64,000 nucleotides of DNA, from positions 1 through 64,000 of IMG/VR virus record IMGVR_UViG_3300050013_000065; one strand, given 5' to 3'. Shown here piece by piece: positions 54,801-60,496 of the stretch. This DNA comes from a virus. The notes beneath the pieces are model-generated. The model ran no database searches. It had not been told where the DNA came from and worked only from the letters and a program-made list of their open reading frames with translations. The position numbers were made by a program, and so were the translations under genes. Each line of letters starts with the position of its first letter. Position 1 is the first letter of the stretch.

Positions 54801-56494
54801 AACTATCGTTTCTCCTTGTCTCCGTTTCAACTTCAGAAGAGGGGAAACCATTTTCAATAGATTAAGTTGGTGTTCAGAATTACTCACATACCAATGATGA
54901 TTTGGTTTACGATTTGGACGCTTATCCTGTGTCGTGTAAAATTGTCCTCCGAAAGTATCGGATAGCCATTTTACCGTAGGCAGGTGCGTGGTCGCTACTT
55001 CTACCGTTGCATCATAGTTAATGTAGTTTTGTTCGTGCGGGTGGACTGCTATTCCCAAAGAACCATCGCCGTCTATTAAACCGGCTAGGTAGTTCCATCT
55101 TGCGGGGCTTATTTTTGTCTTATCTTTCAAACGGGTTTCCTCGGTATTGTCTACTCCAACTACTATACTACTACACCAAGTAGTATTTTGTCAAGCAGAT
55201 GTTCACCGATTTAGGCTGCTTTTTCGACCACCGATATATTCATGGTCGCTACGATCTTGTTGCTGGACTCGCTGATGGGCGATCCAACGGTTCCCTCAGC
55301 AGCCTGATTTAGGTTTGCTGCGAGCAGAGCGTAGGTGAAGACTTTTGTGTTTAGGCCGTCAGTATCTCTACTGGGGCGCTCTCATCGTCGCCGATGAGAA
55401 CAGGCTGTATCTTCGGTAGGTTGAGATAACGAATTACATCGCACAACTTCTTGCGGAGTTCCCTATTCGGAGAACTAGGAAGACGAACAAGCTCCAAAGC
55501 GATCTTGGCTTGCGGTCTCTTGATTCTTAGGTAGGGAAGAACTTGGAGGAGGAATTGTTCCCGCCTTTCTTTTCCCGTCAACTCCCAAGTATAAAACTCC
55601 TCGGTGTTGTCGTGGGCCTTTGTCGTATGAAACCAACCTCCGTAGAGATCGAGAAACATTTGGACAAGGGGGCGGTAGTTGTTTCCCATCCGAATTCGTA
55701 GCATCGGTTTATTGTCTGGGGTGAAGGCGGCAGATACGCAACCTTCTCCGTCCATAATTCCGGCTATATACGCATGTGTTAGTTTATCTTCAACTTTTCC
55801 GTCTAGCGTCTCAGTCGTTAGGCATTCCCTGTTCTTCATTCCGCGAATCGTTTCCATAAGCTCTTGGCGTCTGGAAGGATTCTGTGCGTCTCCCAAGCTA
55901 TAGAACTCCTGAAGTACGAGAGCCTCAGCTTTTTTGATGCGAAGATACGGAAGAATGTATGAGAGGAATTCGGGGGCAAACTTTTTGCCGTTGAGGTTCC
56001 ACTGGTACCAAACCTGCCCTTTCTTAGGGGTGTGTTTGGTAAAGAAGCCACCGAAAGTTCTAACCAGCCATTTGACTATCGGCAGATTAGTATTACTCAA
56101 AACAATGCGTGGTTGGTAGTTGGTGCAGGGGCCGTTCGGTTTAACTGTTGGTTTGTAAATCGAAAAGCAACCCTCGGCGTCCATCAGTCCGGCTACGTAT
56201 GCTTTTGTTCGTTCTCTCATAGGGTCTTTGCTCGGTATTGTCTAGTTGACAAGATAAGAATACCACACCAGCATTCTATTGTCAATAGGGTTCCACCGAT
56301 ATAGCTAGATTTTAATTCAGCACTATTCAATACTGAATCTGGTTTCCCTGACGGAGCGGCAGCGGACGCTGCTTCGTCATGCTAAGGAAGGGTGTTTGTG
56401 CCTTCAGGTTAGGAATTGCTTCACGTTCATAGTGAATAGCTACGAGGTTGGGCAAAGCGCCCGAAGTCACAATTGATGCAGGTGAGTAACTCAT
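51808..56494 (-). CDS. major capsid protein, eight exons
   Basis: Exons 56494-56332, 55341-55242, 54183-54099, 53887-53681, 52883-52648, 52420-52282, 52074-52051 and 51861-51808 join to 1008 nt, 335 residues. Pieces read continuously: MSYSPASIVTSGALPNLVAI ... NQIQF|FTYALLAANL ... KIVATI|GQYADFINSSDLALD ... NLA|NELNYRLALTL ... FGGIIH|PNVVRDVLNDTSFNG ... IFSVFL|GKNPNDGSKNY ... NTLR|PGSTMTLR|QQAAFAVRNVVIVKIRK. I recall similar VIHP...D..ND and SDPAG/RQIGG segments from podovirus capsid proteins. ATG 56494 has ACAAAGGAG upstream. Every 5' exon ends in T, and all introns carry an in-frame stop soon after the 5' splice site. No tools were used, so exact junctions are best fits. Confidence 0.82.
51862..52050 (-). 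ncRNA. group I intron 7 of capsid gene
   Basis: 189 nt, no ORF. Begins TAAAGC after exon T and ends in G. Core GAGACTGAG and AACAGTCCG give P7 as GACTG/CAGTC, a pair change relative to introns 3, 5 and 6 (GACTA/TAGTC), which supports the helix. P8 is ACTC-GAAA-GAGT. An exact palindrome (51863-51877) occupies the last positions before the 3' splice site. Confidence 0.8.
51863..51877. repeat. dispersed palindrome at 3' splice site of intron 7
   Basis: Exact copy ending one nucleotide before the predicted splice point. Confidence 0.9.
52051..52074 (-). other. 24-nt micro-exon of capsid gene
   Basis: Eight codons PGSTMTLR between introns 6 and 7. It fits the frame of both neighbours and the expected C-terminal strand of the capsid protein. 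Confidence 0.7.
52075..52281 (-). ncRNA. group I intron 6 of capsid gene
   Basis: 207 nt, no ORF. Begins TAACATACGG, ends in G. Core GAGACTAAGCG and GCAATAGTCCG (P7 GACTA/TAGTC). The P8 position holds an exact palindrome (52169-52183), which itself is a 5-bp hairpin. Its 3' part (52078-52132) is identical to intron 5 (52424-52478) over 55 bp. Confidence 0.82.
52169..52183. repeat. dispersed palindrome as P8 of intron 6
   Basis: Exact copy between the two P7 strands of the ribozyme core. Confidence 0.9.
52421..52647 (-). ncRNA. group I intron 5 of capsid gene
   Basis: 227 nt, no ORF. Exon ends CCT, intron begins TAACTCC and ends in G. Core ACGACTAAGCG and GCAATAGTCTG. The 5' part (52548-52605) is identical to intron 7 (51968-52025) over 58 bp and the 3' part to intron 6, so it is a mosaic. 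An exact palindrome (52515-52529) fills the P8 position. Confidence 0.82.
52515..52529. repeat. dispersed palindrome as P8 of intron 5
   Basis: Exact copy between the two P7 strands of the ribozyme core. Confidence 0.9.
52884..53680 (-). ncRNA. group I intron 4 of capsid gene (with endonuclease)
   Basis: 797 nt. The P4 pair appears as AAATCGGTGAA ... ACAATACCGAG, shared with introns 1 and 2. A hairpin CTTACAG-GCGA-CTGTAAG lies inside the endonuclease coding region. Exon 4 ends ATCCAT. Restoring I-I-H-P needs a 3' cut before CCTAATG, leaving a terminal A; the G-ending alternative (exon from 52896) would insert LTKL and lose the His-Pro. The boundary is therefore uncertain. Confidence 0.7.
52905..53540 (-). 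CDS. LAGLIDADG homing endonuclease (intron 4)
   Basis: 211 residues with one clear LAGLIDADG motif (FAYAAGLIDGEGHIA, residues 11-25) followed by the usual strands (RISMSLTTKEPLDWLLEKFGG). A second motif is not evident, so it may dimerise. ATG 53540 after GAGGGAAG. A near-palindrome (53056-53070) lies in it. The C-terminal 40 residues overlap the ribozyme 3' part. Confidence 0.85.
   Translation of the reverse strand: MPDSIISEVDFAYAAGLIDGEGHIAATSHKTKSRGRSISTKGKPYIHRDSRISMSLTTKEPLDWLLEKFGGTVYFRPMAKKKWKNQWTWVALGNESKEVLLKGIIPHLKIKQRQAALLLEYVQLNRFGSMERRDEIISLCKELNRKGKPVETNTPDPSEKWTAKIESELTGDCKKTDQVTDLYGVGHPWETGDLLNEATPCVLISEHHGWK
53888..54098 (-). ncRNA. group I intron 3 of capsid gene
   Basis: 211 nt, no ORF. 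Exon ends GCT, intron begins TAACCC and ends GG. P-like TTAATTAAGCTGGAAC, then GTAGAGACTAAAC and GATGCGATAGTCCGC give P7 GACTA/TAGTC. P8 is a CGCCC-TTCG-GGGTG hairpin. A degenerate palindrome lies at 53901-53915 near the 3' end. Confidence 0.82.
54192..55130 (-). CDS. double-motif LAGLIDADG homing endonuclease (intron 2)
   Basis: 312 residues with two motifs: NYLAGLIDGDGSLGI (about 13-27) and YQYLAGILDAEGTLSL (about 160-175), so it can act as a monomer. Start TTG 55130. A palindrome with both arms changed (54257-54271, GTCCGGATAACGGAC in gene orientation) encodes CPDNGQ near the C-terminus. The last residues GDCESAPTVMLVA overlap conserved RNA hairpins. Confidence 0.88.
   Translation of the reverse strand: MKDKTKISPARWNYLAGLIDGDGSLGIAVHPHEQNYINYDATVEVATTHLPTVKWLSDTFGGQFYTTQDKRPNRKPNHHWYVSNSEHQLNLLKMVSPLLKLKRRQGETIVQFIGLGGRSYHNSDARKELSDYVSFRNGFFEPVKRMHRDVEEVTASKDDYQYLAGILDAEGTLSLYESKRSFDPKIQLPNTDMRVFDFLLEKFGGSVSSSKREHRELGNWVLPTRFLETTLLAILPYMVTKREQAILLLDWFRNRRNLSDDETREVIKKFRVLNHRGISLTTNTVACPDNGQMIESDLVGDCESAPTVMLVA
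54257..54271. repeat. dispersed palindrome with compensatory change
   Basis: GTCCGTTATCCGGAC: the innermost A-T pair of the dyad is replaced by G-C on both sides, so the symmetry is kept. Confidence 0.8.
55342..56331 (-). ncRNA. group I intron 1 of capsid gene (with endonuclease)
   Basis: 990 nt. Exon ends CAGT; 28 nt later TATATCGGTGGAA and then ACAATACCGAGC form P4. Near the 3' end CTCATCG-GCGA-CGATGAG and CAGTA-GAGA-TACTG are hairpins within the endonuclease coding end. 9 nt ACACAAAAG separate the endonuclease stop from the splice site. Confidence 0.8.
55351..56220 (-). CDS. double-motif LAGLIDADG homing endonuclease (intron 1)
   Basis: 289 residues with motifs AYVAGLMDAEGCFSIY (about 8-23) and AYIAGIMDGEGCVSAA (about 150-165). 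Each is followed by the typical strand and FGG/YGG turn. C-terminus GDDESAPVEILTA aligns with the intron 2 enzyme GDCESAPTVMLVA. ATG 56220 has a weak ribosome binding site. Confidence 0.88.
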   Translation of the reverse strand: MRERTKAYVAGLMDAEGCFSIYKPTVKPNGPCTNYQPRIVLSNTNLPIVKWLVRTFGGFFTKHTPKKGQVWYQWNLNGKKFAPEFLSYILPYLRIKKAEALVLQEFYSLGDAQNPSRRQELMETIRGMKNRECLTTETLDGKVEDKLTHAYIAGIMDGEGCVSAAFTPDNKPMLRIRMGNNYRPLVQMFLDLYGGWFHTTKAHDNTEEFYTWELTGKERREQFLLQVLPYLRIKRPQAKIALELVRLPSSPNRELRKKLCDVIRYLNLPKIQPVLIGDDESAPVEILTA

Positions 56495-56521
56495 TTAGAG
56501 ATACTCCTTTGTTGTTAGTTT

Positions 56522-57688
56522 TTAGCGCCGACTTTGAGCACGTGCCCGACGAATAGCATTGAGGGTGTTCGCAACTTCTTCGTCTGTCATGTTCTCAAAA
56601 TCCTCGGCTGAGGGTGCGTTCGGAGACTCCGGAGGTTTGACGGGTGTTACGTCATTCCTGCCAATTCCTAGTGCCGCTCTCGGGCGCGTAACCTGACTTA
56701 CAATCCGTGAGTCGGGACGCGGCGCAGGTGCCGGTTCGTGTTGAACCGCTACCGGCGGAGGGGGTTCCACCGTTTCCGGTGAAGGTGTTTTGGGTTGCCT
56801 TGGTGCCTGAATCATCAAACCATCGTTGTTCAGGTCTTGGAAGGCTTCCTCAAGATTTTCGGCTGTGTAGTTTCCGGTGGAGAGTAGATTATTGAATACC
56901 GCTTCTTCATCTCCCTTTCGGATTGATTCACCGAGTTTGAACTTCGCTAGCCACTGAAGTAGCAGGTTGAAGTTCTGAAAATTTGTGTCCGCATAATAGT
57001 CGGGGTTATTCGCCAAGAAGGTTTTATTTGCCTGCTCGGCAGTAAGCTGATTGGCCGCGTACGATCCTTGCTTTGCTCCCTGCTGGGCGAGGTTCAGGAC
57101 TTGGTCCATAGTCACCCCGCGAGTTTTTTGGAGTAAGAAGTCGTTGGCGGCTGCTGGATCTGACTCCCACAAAGTCCGGTATTCAAAAATCTCGTCTGCG
57201 GTGAGTTGCCGGACAGGAGACGGCTGAGGGGTCTGTGTTTGTGCTACTGGCTTCGCGGGAATAGCTCCGAACTTGATCTTGGCATTCTGCTCCCGAATCT
57301 TCTTGGTAGCATTTGCCTGAGCCTTTAGAACTTCCAGAATCAACTTGTTCTTGGTAGCTCCTTTGTAGACTTGGGCGCTTCCCGCGCAACCTACGACCGA
57401 ACCAACCCACACTCCTTTGTCTTTACTCAGGACTAGTTGGGTACCATCTTCGAGGTCCATTGTTTCTGGTTCTTCTGGTTCCTCGGGGGGTGGGGGCGGA
57501 CCTGCTACAGGAGGAGTCTCGATAATTTCCGGGTCTAGGTTTTCCTGAGATGTGAGAACTGGATCTTGGTCATTAATATCTTCGTCGAGGTTGGGAAGAT
57601 CGGGCATATTCCAATCTACGTTGTTTGCGAATGGGTCGGGGCTTCCGTCAGAGTTCAGGAGCCAGGGGTCAGATACAGGCTTACTCAT
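56522..57688 (-). CDS. scaffolding-like protein, 388 aa
   Basis: Directly upstream of the capsid gene. Very acidic, Pro-rich N-terminus (PPPPPEEPEEPETMDLEDG), a helical middle (NDFLLQKTRGVTMDQVLNLA ... KTFLANNPDYYADTNFQNFN) and a basic end (LNAIRRARAQSRR), a usual scaffold layout. Start ATG 57688 with AAGAGGA spaced 9 nt; ATG 57697 abuts it. Confidence 0.75.
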   Translation of the reverse strand: MSKPVSDPWLLNSDGSPDPFANNVDWNMPDLPNLDEDINDQDPVLTSQENLDPEIIETPPVAGPPPPPEEPEEPETMDLEDGTQLVLSKDKGVWVGSVVGCAGSAQVYKGATKNKLILEVLKAQANATKKIREQNAKIKFGAIPAKPVAQTQTPQPSPVRQLTADEIFEYRTLWESDPAAANDFLLQKTRGVTMDQVLNLAQQGAKQGSYAANQLTAEQANKTFLANNPDYYADTNFQNFNLLLQWLAKFKLGESIRKGDEEAVFNNLLSTGNYTAENLEEAFQDLNNDGLMIQAPRQPKTPSPETVEPPPPVAVQHEPAPAPRPDSRIVSQVTRPRAALGIGRNDVTPVKPPESPNAPSAEDFENMTDEEVANTLNAIRRARAQSRR

Positions 57689-57769
57689 GTTGTTCATTCC
57701 TCTTGATATAATCCAATATCAACGGGTAGGTGTTTAAGGAAAAAGTATACGTTATTTCTTAGTGGAATT

Positions 57770-57784
57770 GTCCATTATTCGGAC
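57770..57784. repeat. dispersed palindrome between two structural genes
   Basis: In gene orientation GTCCGAATAATGGAC, beginning 3 nt after the stop codon of the gene at 57787. Confidence 0.85.
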
Positions 57785-57786
57785 TT

Positions 57787-58029
57787 TCAGCCAATGTTTG
57801 TGGAAGTACGAGTTATCCAAGCTTGGCCGGTGGCCCAGGACCAATCACCAACGTACGGCTGCGGGTATCCGGGCCAAGGCTGAATATACGGAGAGGATAG
57901 TGGGTTCTTTCTACCACAACATGGGCAATACCCACAATTGGGGCAAACGTGTTGCGTCTGCTGATTAGGTTCCCCTCCGCACGAAAGTTGTGTATATGTG
58001 CTTGCTTGTCCTACGAGATTCTCGTCCAC
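57787..58029 (-). CDS. small zinc-binding protein, 80 aa
   Basis: HVCPNCGYCPCCGRK (about 27-41) is a tight CxxCxxCxxC cluster, then a Pro/Tyr/Trp tail (YIQPWPGYPQPYVGDWSW). Single-base overlap with the upstream gene. Function unknown. Confidence 0.65.
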   Translation of the reverse strand: MDENLVGQASTYTQLSCGGEPNQQTQHVCPNCGYCPCCGRKNPLSSPYIQPWPGYPQPYVGDWSWATGQAWITRTSTNIG

Positions 58030-58370
58030 TACGCCTCCTGCTGTTTCAAAACATCAAGTTTATCTCGGAACCCACTTAAGTACGCCGTGAACTCCGTATC
58101 TGGGTGTAGTGCGAATTCCATTGCATTTTCGAGGTCCTGCTTGAAGAAAGTCTCGAATTGACTCAGGACAGAAAGTCCGGCATGGGAGGCTACTACTGCG
58201 GGGTCTCCCGGCGGAAGAGATCGATGCGCTTGGTCAGTACCATCTACGTAGCTGTGGACAGTATCAAAGATGATCTCCCAGGCTTGGTCTGGTACTGTTC
58301 GTAGAATCCGTCCCCGTTCGTACACATCAATCTTGCCTTCTAGTTCATCGGGGTAGATAATGTCGGTCAC
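58029..58370 (-). CDS. hypothetical protein, 113 aa
   Basis: Helical and acidic, no motif. ATGA overlap upstream. Lies between portal and scaffold, so a small head-assembly role is possible. Confidence 0.6.
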   Translation of the reverse strand: MTDIIYPDELEGKIDVYERGRILRTVPDQAWEIIFDTVHSYVDGTDQAHRSLPPGDPAVVASHAGLSVLSQFETFFKQDLENAMEFALHPDTEFTAYLSGFRDKLDVLKQQEA

Positions 58371-58576
58371 GACTGCCCTCCGTACCGCTTAATAAGCCCG
58401 TCGATGTCTACATACCCTTTTTGAGGGGGAGGAGGTGCGGCGGATACTCGGCCCATACGTCCTGTTTTGACTTGGTGGGCTTGGTTGATTAGGTTCTGAA
58501 TCTCGGCGTCCGACATTCGATCATAATCGGTGGCGGGGATAGCGTTGTCTTTAGTACTAAAATTTGGTTGAGTCAT
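58367..58576 (-). CDS. hypothetical protein, 69 aa
   Basis: Short, with a YDRMSDAEIQNLINQAHQVK helix, Pro-rich loop and DIDGLIKRYGG end. ATG 58576 shares a base with the previous stop. Function unknown. Confidence 0.6.
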   Translation of the reverse strand: MTQPNFSTKDNAIPATDYDRMSDAEIQNLINQAHQVKTGRMGRVSAAPPPPQKGYVDIDGLIKRYGGQS

Positions 58577-59319
58577 TAGTAGTCGTCATCCCTCCAATCG
58601 TCGTAGTCGTACTCTGGCTCGTTTTCTTCCTCTAGTTTTTCCGGAGGGATGATGTCGGTTCTCACACTCCACTCCGGCCCAGAAAAGATTTTCTCTAACG
58701 CTTTCTCAGGGTTCTTGAGGGCTTTGCGGTATTCCCGAACGCCCACAAAAAGTTTATTGATCTGGTCGTCTGAGAGAGCGTCCAGACCTTCCGCCGGGTA
58801 CGCGTAGCCCCCGATAGACTTTCTTTCGTCCTCTACCTTTTGGTAAAGTTCTTCTTGTGTATAGGAGGGGGTGAACTCTTCTTCCGAGTTTTGGGATGTG
58901 GGAAATTGCGTTATTCTCCCGTCCGGCCAGAATCTTGTGCCCGCAGAAGACCATCTATTAAACGAAGGCTTTGCGCGCCATTCCGCGTAATCTTTGTCTT
59001 CCGGGAGGAAAATTCTTTGGCAGACAGTACAGATTCCAACAGCCGCACCCGTATCCAAAGTGTGCCAGACGATGCTCGTCCTTCCAAAGGTATCTTGCAT
59101 TTCGCTTAGAGGATTACAGCCAGCAACGTGGGGGCAGTTGTCTTGCTCGTCTTTCTTGTAACGCTCTTGTCTTTCTCGTAATTCTTTCGCTAGTTTTCTA
59201 AACGTAGATTCACGAGTTTCTTCTTCCAGGAGCGCCTGCGCTTTTCTCTTGAATTCTTTCAGAAAATCCTCTAGTGCGGAAAGAAGAGGCTGTAACAAAT
59301 CTTCTAACTTTTGGGCCAT
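58576..59319 (-). CDS. hypothetical protein, paralog of 45643-46251
   Basis: 247 residues from ATG 59319 (CAGGAGACACG upstream; ATG 59361 in a palindrome is a longer option). Coiled coil first, then CPHVAGCNPL, TSIVWHTLDTGAAVGICTVCQRIF, WRAKPSFNRWSSAG, which align with CDHVAGSL, TCIVWHRTDIGIDVGICTTC, WRRKASINKLSTAG of the other protein. Acidic C-terminus. Function unknown. Confidence 0.7.
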   Translation of the reverse strand: MAQKLEDLLQPLLSALEDFLKEFKRKAQALLEEETRESTFRKLAKELRERQERYKKDEQDNCPHVAGCNPLSEMQDTFGRTSIVWHTLDTGAAVGICTVCQRIFLPEDKDYAEWRAKPSFNRWSSAGTRFWPDGRITQFPTSQNSEEEFTPSYTQEELYQKVEDERKSIGGYAYPAEGLDALSDDQINKLFVGVREYRKALKNPEKALEKIFSGPEWSVRTDIIPPEKLEEENEPEYDYDDWRDDDY

Positions 59320-59332
59320 CGTGTCTCCTGCA

Positions 59333-60385
59333 TCAATCCGATGCCTCGGGGGTTTGTCCATTATCTGGACGGTTTAGTTGGGTGTCTATCCAATCGGCTA
59401 TTTGGCGGTGTTCGGCGGCGGTGCCCACGTTCTTGATTCTGTTTGCTCGCCAACTGATTACCGCAACATTTCCGGGAACGTATCCGAGTTCGGGGATGAT
59501 CTTGTCTAGAGTCGGCGAACTGTCTTGCATCTTTCCAAGACCGGGCCTGATAGGTATTCCGAGAATGGGACAAATACTGGGAATGAGAAAATCCTCTTTT
59601 GTGATAGAGAACGGAAATCCACCTCTCTTTGCCCGCCCTTTCGCGCTAGCGGTAAGCCGGTACAAATGCTTTTTAACAGCCGGAGTTGTCTCAAATACAA
59701 AAGAAGAAATACCTTCGATCCAGTTGGCAATCAGCCGGTGTTCTTTAGCCGTCCCGTCAGTCTTTAAAGTATTCGCCCGGTAGCTTATTACTGCGACATT
59801 TTCCCGAATGTATCCCAACTCAGGAACAATTCTATCCAAACTTGGAGATTCATCGTGATGAACTCCGGTCCCCCGTTCTAACGGTATCCCCAGAATAGGG
59901 CACAAGCGGGGAATGACCACATCTTCCTCCACCAAAGAAAAGGGTATATTATTCTCTTTGGCGCGGTTTTTAGCGGCATAAAAAATAGAGTACGAGGGTC
60001 TCTTCCGTCGCTTATCTTTCTGTTCTTCTAGAATGCGAGGCTTATTTTCCTCGTAAAAATCTTTACTTCTCGCAATATTTTTATCTCGGTTTATGACGTG
60101 ACGAGATCGACGATATTGCTTTATTTCTTCTGAGTGGGTTTCGTTATACGCTTTTTCTGCTTTGCGAATAGAGTCTCTATTTTTTAGATTATATTCTCGA
60201 TTTTTAGCGAGTATTTCTTCTTTGTTCTCCGCGTAGTACTCTCTTCTTCTCCGGGAAAAGCAGGATTTACAGTCGTTTCGAAACCCATCTTTCTTGCTTA
60301 AGTCTTTGTAAAACTCTGTTAACGGTTTAACTTCGCCGCACTTAGAGCAGCGTTTCATCATGGCTTCTTCTGTCATTTGGCTCAT
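59333..60385 (-). CDS. putative homing endonuclease, duplicated domain
   Basis: About 350 residues; same architecture as 12766-13644. Zinc module CSKCGEVKPLTEFYKDLSKKDG ... CKSC, a long basic helical linker, then two copies of CPILGIP..G, SLDRI/TLDKI, GYV..N, SYRAN/SWRAN, GTA.EH..IA.W. Start choice is uncertain (60427, 60385 or 60361). The C-terminus RPDNGQ is encoded by palindrome 59356-59370. Inserted between portal and the next gene. Confidence 0.7.
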   Translation of the reverse strand: MSQMTEEAMMKRCSKCGEVKPLTEFYKDLSKKDGFRNDCKSCFSRRRREYYAENKEEILAKNREYNLKNRDSIRKAEKAYNETHSEEIKQYRRSRHVINRDKNIARSKDFYEENKPRILEEQKDKRRKRPSYSIFYAAKNRAKENNIPFSLVEEDVVIPRLCPILGIPLERGTGVHHDESPSLDRIVPELGYIRENVAVISYRANTLKTDGTAKEHRLIANWIEGISSFVFETTPAVKKHLYRLTASAKGRAKRGGFPFSITKEDFLIPSICPILGIPIRPGLGKMQDSSPTLDKIIPELGYVPGNVAVISWRANRIKNVGTAAEHRQIADWIDTQLNRPDNGQTPEASD

Positions 60386-60496
60386 CCTGAATATGAGGTA
60401 GGGCTTTGGGGACGATGATTCAGGCACCGACCCCTCTGCCGTTAGTTCGAACTAAAGATAGTATACCACATCCTTTACAAAAAGTCAACTGTTTTC

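Larger units (their letters stand above)
54184..55241 (-). ncRNA. group I intron 2 of capsid gene (with endonuclease)
   Basis: 1058 nt. Exon ends ACCAT; 28 nt later TAAATCGGTGAA and then ACAATACCGAGG form P4. Near the 3' end CTCGTAG-GCGA-CTGCGAG and ACCAAC-AGTGAT-GTTGGT are hairpins that overlap the endonuclease C-terminus. The endonuclease stop is followed by 8 nt ACACATTG to the splice site. Confidence 0.8.

Noticed and set aside
52905-56220. LAGLIDADG ORFs as inteins in the capsid protein
   Set aside because: The frames are closed by stops on both sides and have no Cys start or His-Asn end; the flanking RNA pairings and exon T/intron G ends fit group I introns instead.
657-59370. The palindromes as intrinsic terminators
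   Set aside because: The stem is 5 bp with no T-tract, many copies are inside genes, and the strong terminator at 23516 is a different structure next to one copy.
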